This document shows, in pieces, positions 63,336-64,000 of a stretch of 64,000 nt of DNA; positions within the stretch are counted from its first letter, which is position 1; each line of letters starts with the position of its first letter. Location of the stretch: contig NZ_JBNJLT010000001.1 of NCBI RefSeq assembly GCF_050113635.1, positions 434,001 through 498,000 on the forward strand, in the 5' to 3' direction. The notes beneath the pieces were generated by a model, which had not been told where the DNA came from, did no database searches, and saw nothing but the letters and a program-made list of their open reading frames with translations. A program made the position numbers and the translations under genes. Source of the DNA: Marinimicrobium sp050113635 (GTDB taxonomy: Bacteria > Pseudomonadota > Gammaproteobacteria > Pseudomonadales > Cellvibrionaceae).

Positions 63336-64000
63336 CTAGGATGAGCCGCGAATCACCAGCTCCGTTTTCAACACTTCCGAAGTCACTGCCTGCCCCTTCA
63401 CCAGCGCCAGTACTTTCTCCACCAACAGCTTTCCACCGCGATGCACGTCCTGGCGAACCGTGGTTAACGGCGGATTAAAATAACCGGCCACTGGGATATC
63501 ATCAAATCCCACCACCGACACATCACCCGGCACCTCAAAGCCCTTTTCCTGTAAGGCCTTAATGGCCCCCATGGCAATGTTATCGCTGGCCGCAAAGATG
63601 CCATCAAAGTCCAAGCCCTCAGCCAGCAGCTCCACCACATGCCGATAGCCCGATTCAATGGAGAATGCCGCTTGCACATGGTGTTCGTGGGAGGAAAGGC
63701 CCACTTCTGTCAATGCATCGTAATACCCGCGAAACCGCCCTTCGATTTCCGGGTGGCCGATATCCCCTAGAAATAACATGCGGGAGCGCCCCCGCTGGAT
63801 CAGGTGCCGAGTGGCCAGCTGCCCTCCCATATAGTTATCACTGCCGACAATGCAGTAATTAGCCCGGGGCTCACGAGCACCCCACACCACCATTGGGTCA
63901 GCGGATTTCTGCAGAAAGCGCAGTGGAGCATCGTTCCTTCCCTGCCCGATGACAATCACACCATCGGCGCGGCGCGACCCCAGCAAATGTGCGTGCCACT
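63336..64000 (-). CDS. LacI-family transcriptional regulator, C-terminal part
   Basis: A frame that is open to the window edge; 221 codons visible. The visible region is the periplasmic-binding-protein-like effector domain: IVGSDNYMGGQLATRHLIQRG, DGIFAASDNIAMGAIKALQE and the GalR/LacI signature VVGFDDIPVAGYFNPPLTTVRQD. The DNA-binding domain lies beyond the edge, so target genes are unknown. Such regulators often respond to sugars. Confidence 0.92.
   Translation of the reverse strand, partial: WHAHLLGSRRADGVIVIGQGRNDAPLRFLQKSADPMVVWGAREPRANYCIVGSDNYMGGQLATRHLIQRGRSRMLFLGDIGHPEIEGRFRGYYDALTEVGLSSHEHHVQAAFSIESGYRHVVELLAEGLDFDGIFAASDNIAMGAIKALQEKGFEVPGDVSVVGFDDIPVAGYFNPPLTTVRQDVHRGGKLLVEKVLALVKGQAVTSEVLKTELVIRGSS

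Overview
The window is a stretch of a gammaproteobacterial chromosome, moderately GC-rich, densely packed and almost entirely core metabolism. The 16S/23S operon, the Rnf/Rsx complex, a cbb3 oxidase cluster, the divergent mrp/metG pair and the partly kept erpA-clc-hemL order all fit Gammaproteobacteria. The GH9 lipoprotein and overall gene style suggest a marine Cellvibrionales-type polysaccharide degrader (Marinimicrobium or Saccharophagus relatives); that last step is inference. There is no prophage, CRISPR array, intact insertion sequence or plasmid module. One run of exactly 100 N (48023-48122) marks an assembly gap inside the rRNA operon.

Layout. 1-1028: 3' truncated M15 peptidase gene (absent as a closed ORF because it runs off the edge), followed by a spacer with IS21-like end repeats. 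1.4-5.6 kb: dcd and mrp, divergent from metG, with a large stem-loop repeat between them. 5.8-11.7 kb: rsxABCDGE, then mscS. 12.8-14.5 kb: BamA/TamA-type outer-membrane protein. 14.7-23.3 kb (minus): ccoNOQP-GHIS plus a His-tailed TauE/SafE-like membrane protein, behind a well-formed FNR/ANR promoter. 23.6-28.8 kb: argG, amidohydrolase lipoprotein, sbcB, carbonic anhydrase. 29-36 kb: GH9 lipoprotein, orphan solute-binding protein, phhB, SDR, argS. 36-44.4 kb: yqcC-dinG-acyltransferase, REC-GGDEF-REC protein, pyrB, DUF2971 protein, GlpD-like oxidoreductase. 44.4-50.3 kb (minus): rRNA operon 16S-[gap]-tRNA-Ala-23S-5S with terminator, two RNase III processing stems, boxA sites and three tandem promoters. 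50.3-64 kb: tyrS, M23 peptidase, anmK, erpA, bactofilin, DUF6776, argC, ClC channel, hemJ, thiD-like, thiE, hemL, Pal-like lipoprotein and the end of a LacI-family regulator.

How it works together: three themes recur. Electron transport is covered by Rnf/Rsx, cbb3 oxidase and its copper/assembly factors, and heme synthesis (HemL, HemJ). Envelope growth and recycling is covered by the M15 and M23 peptidases, AnmK, bactofilin with a membrane coiled-coil neighbour, and Pal. Translation is covered by MetG, ArgS, TyrS and the rRNA operon. The most promising unexplained items are a dispersed repeat with a conserved 52-nt loop between arms that differ in sequence yet stay paired, the argC-DUF6776-bactofilin unit, the HCxxMC plus His-tail transporter at the end of the cco operon, and a ThiD homologue lacking its catalytic cysteine.
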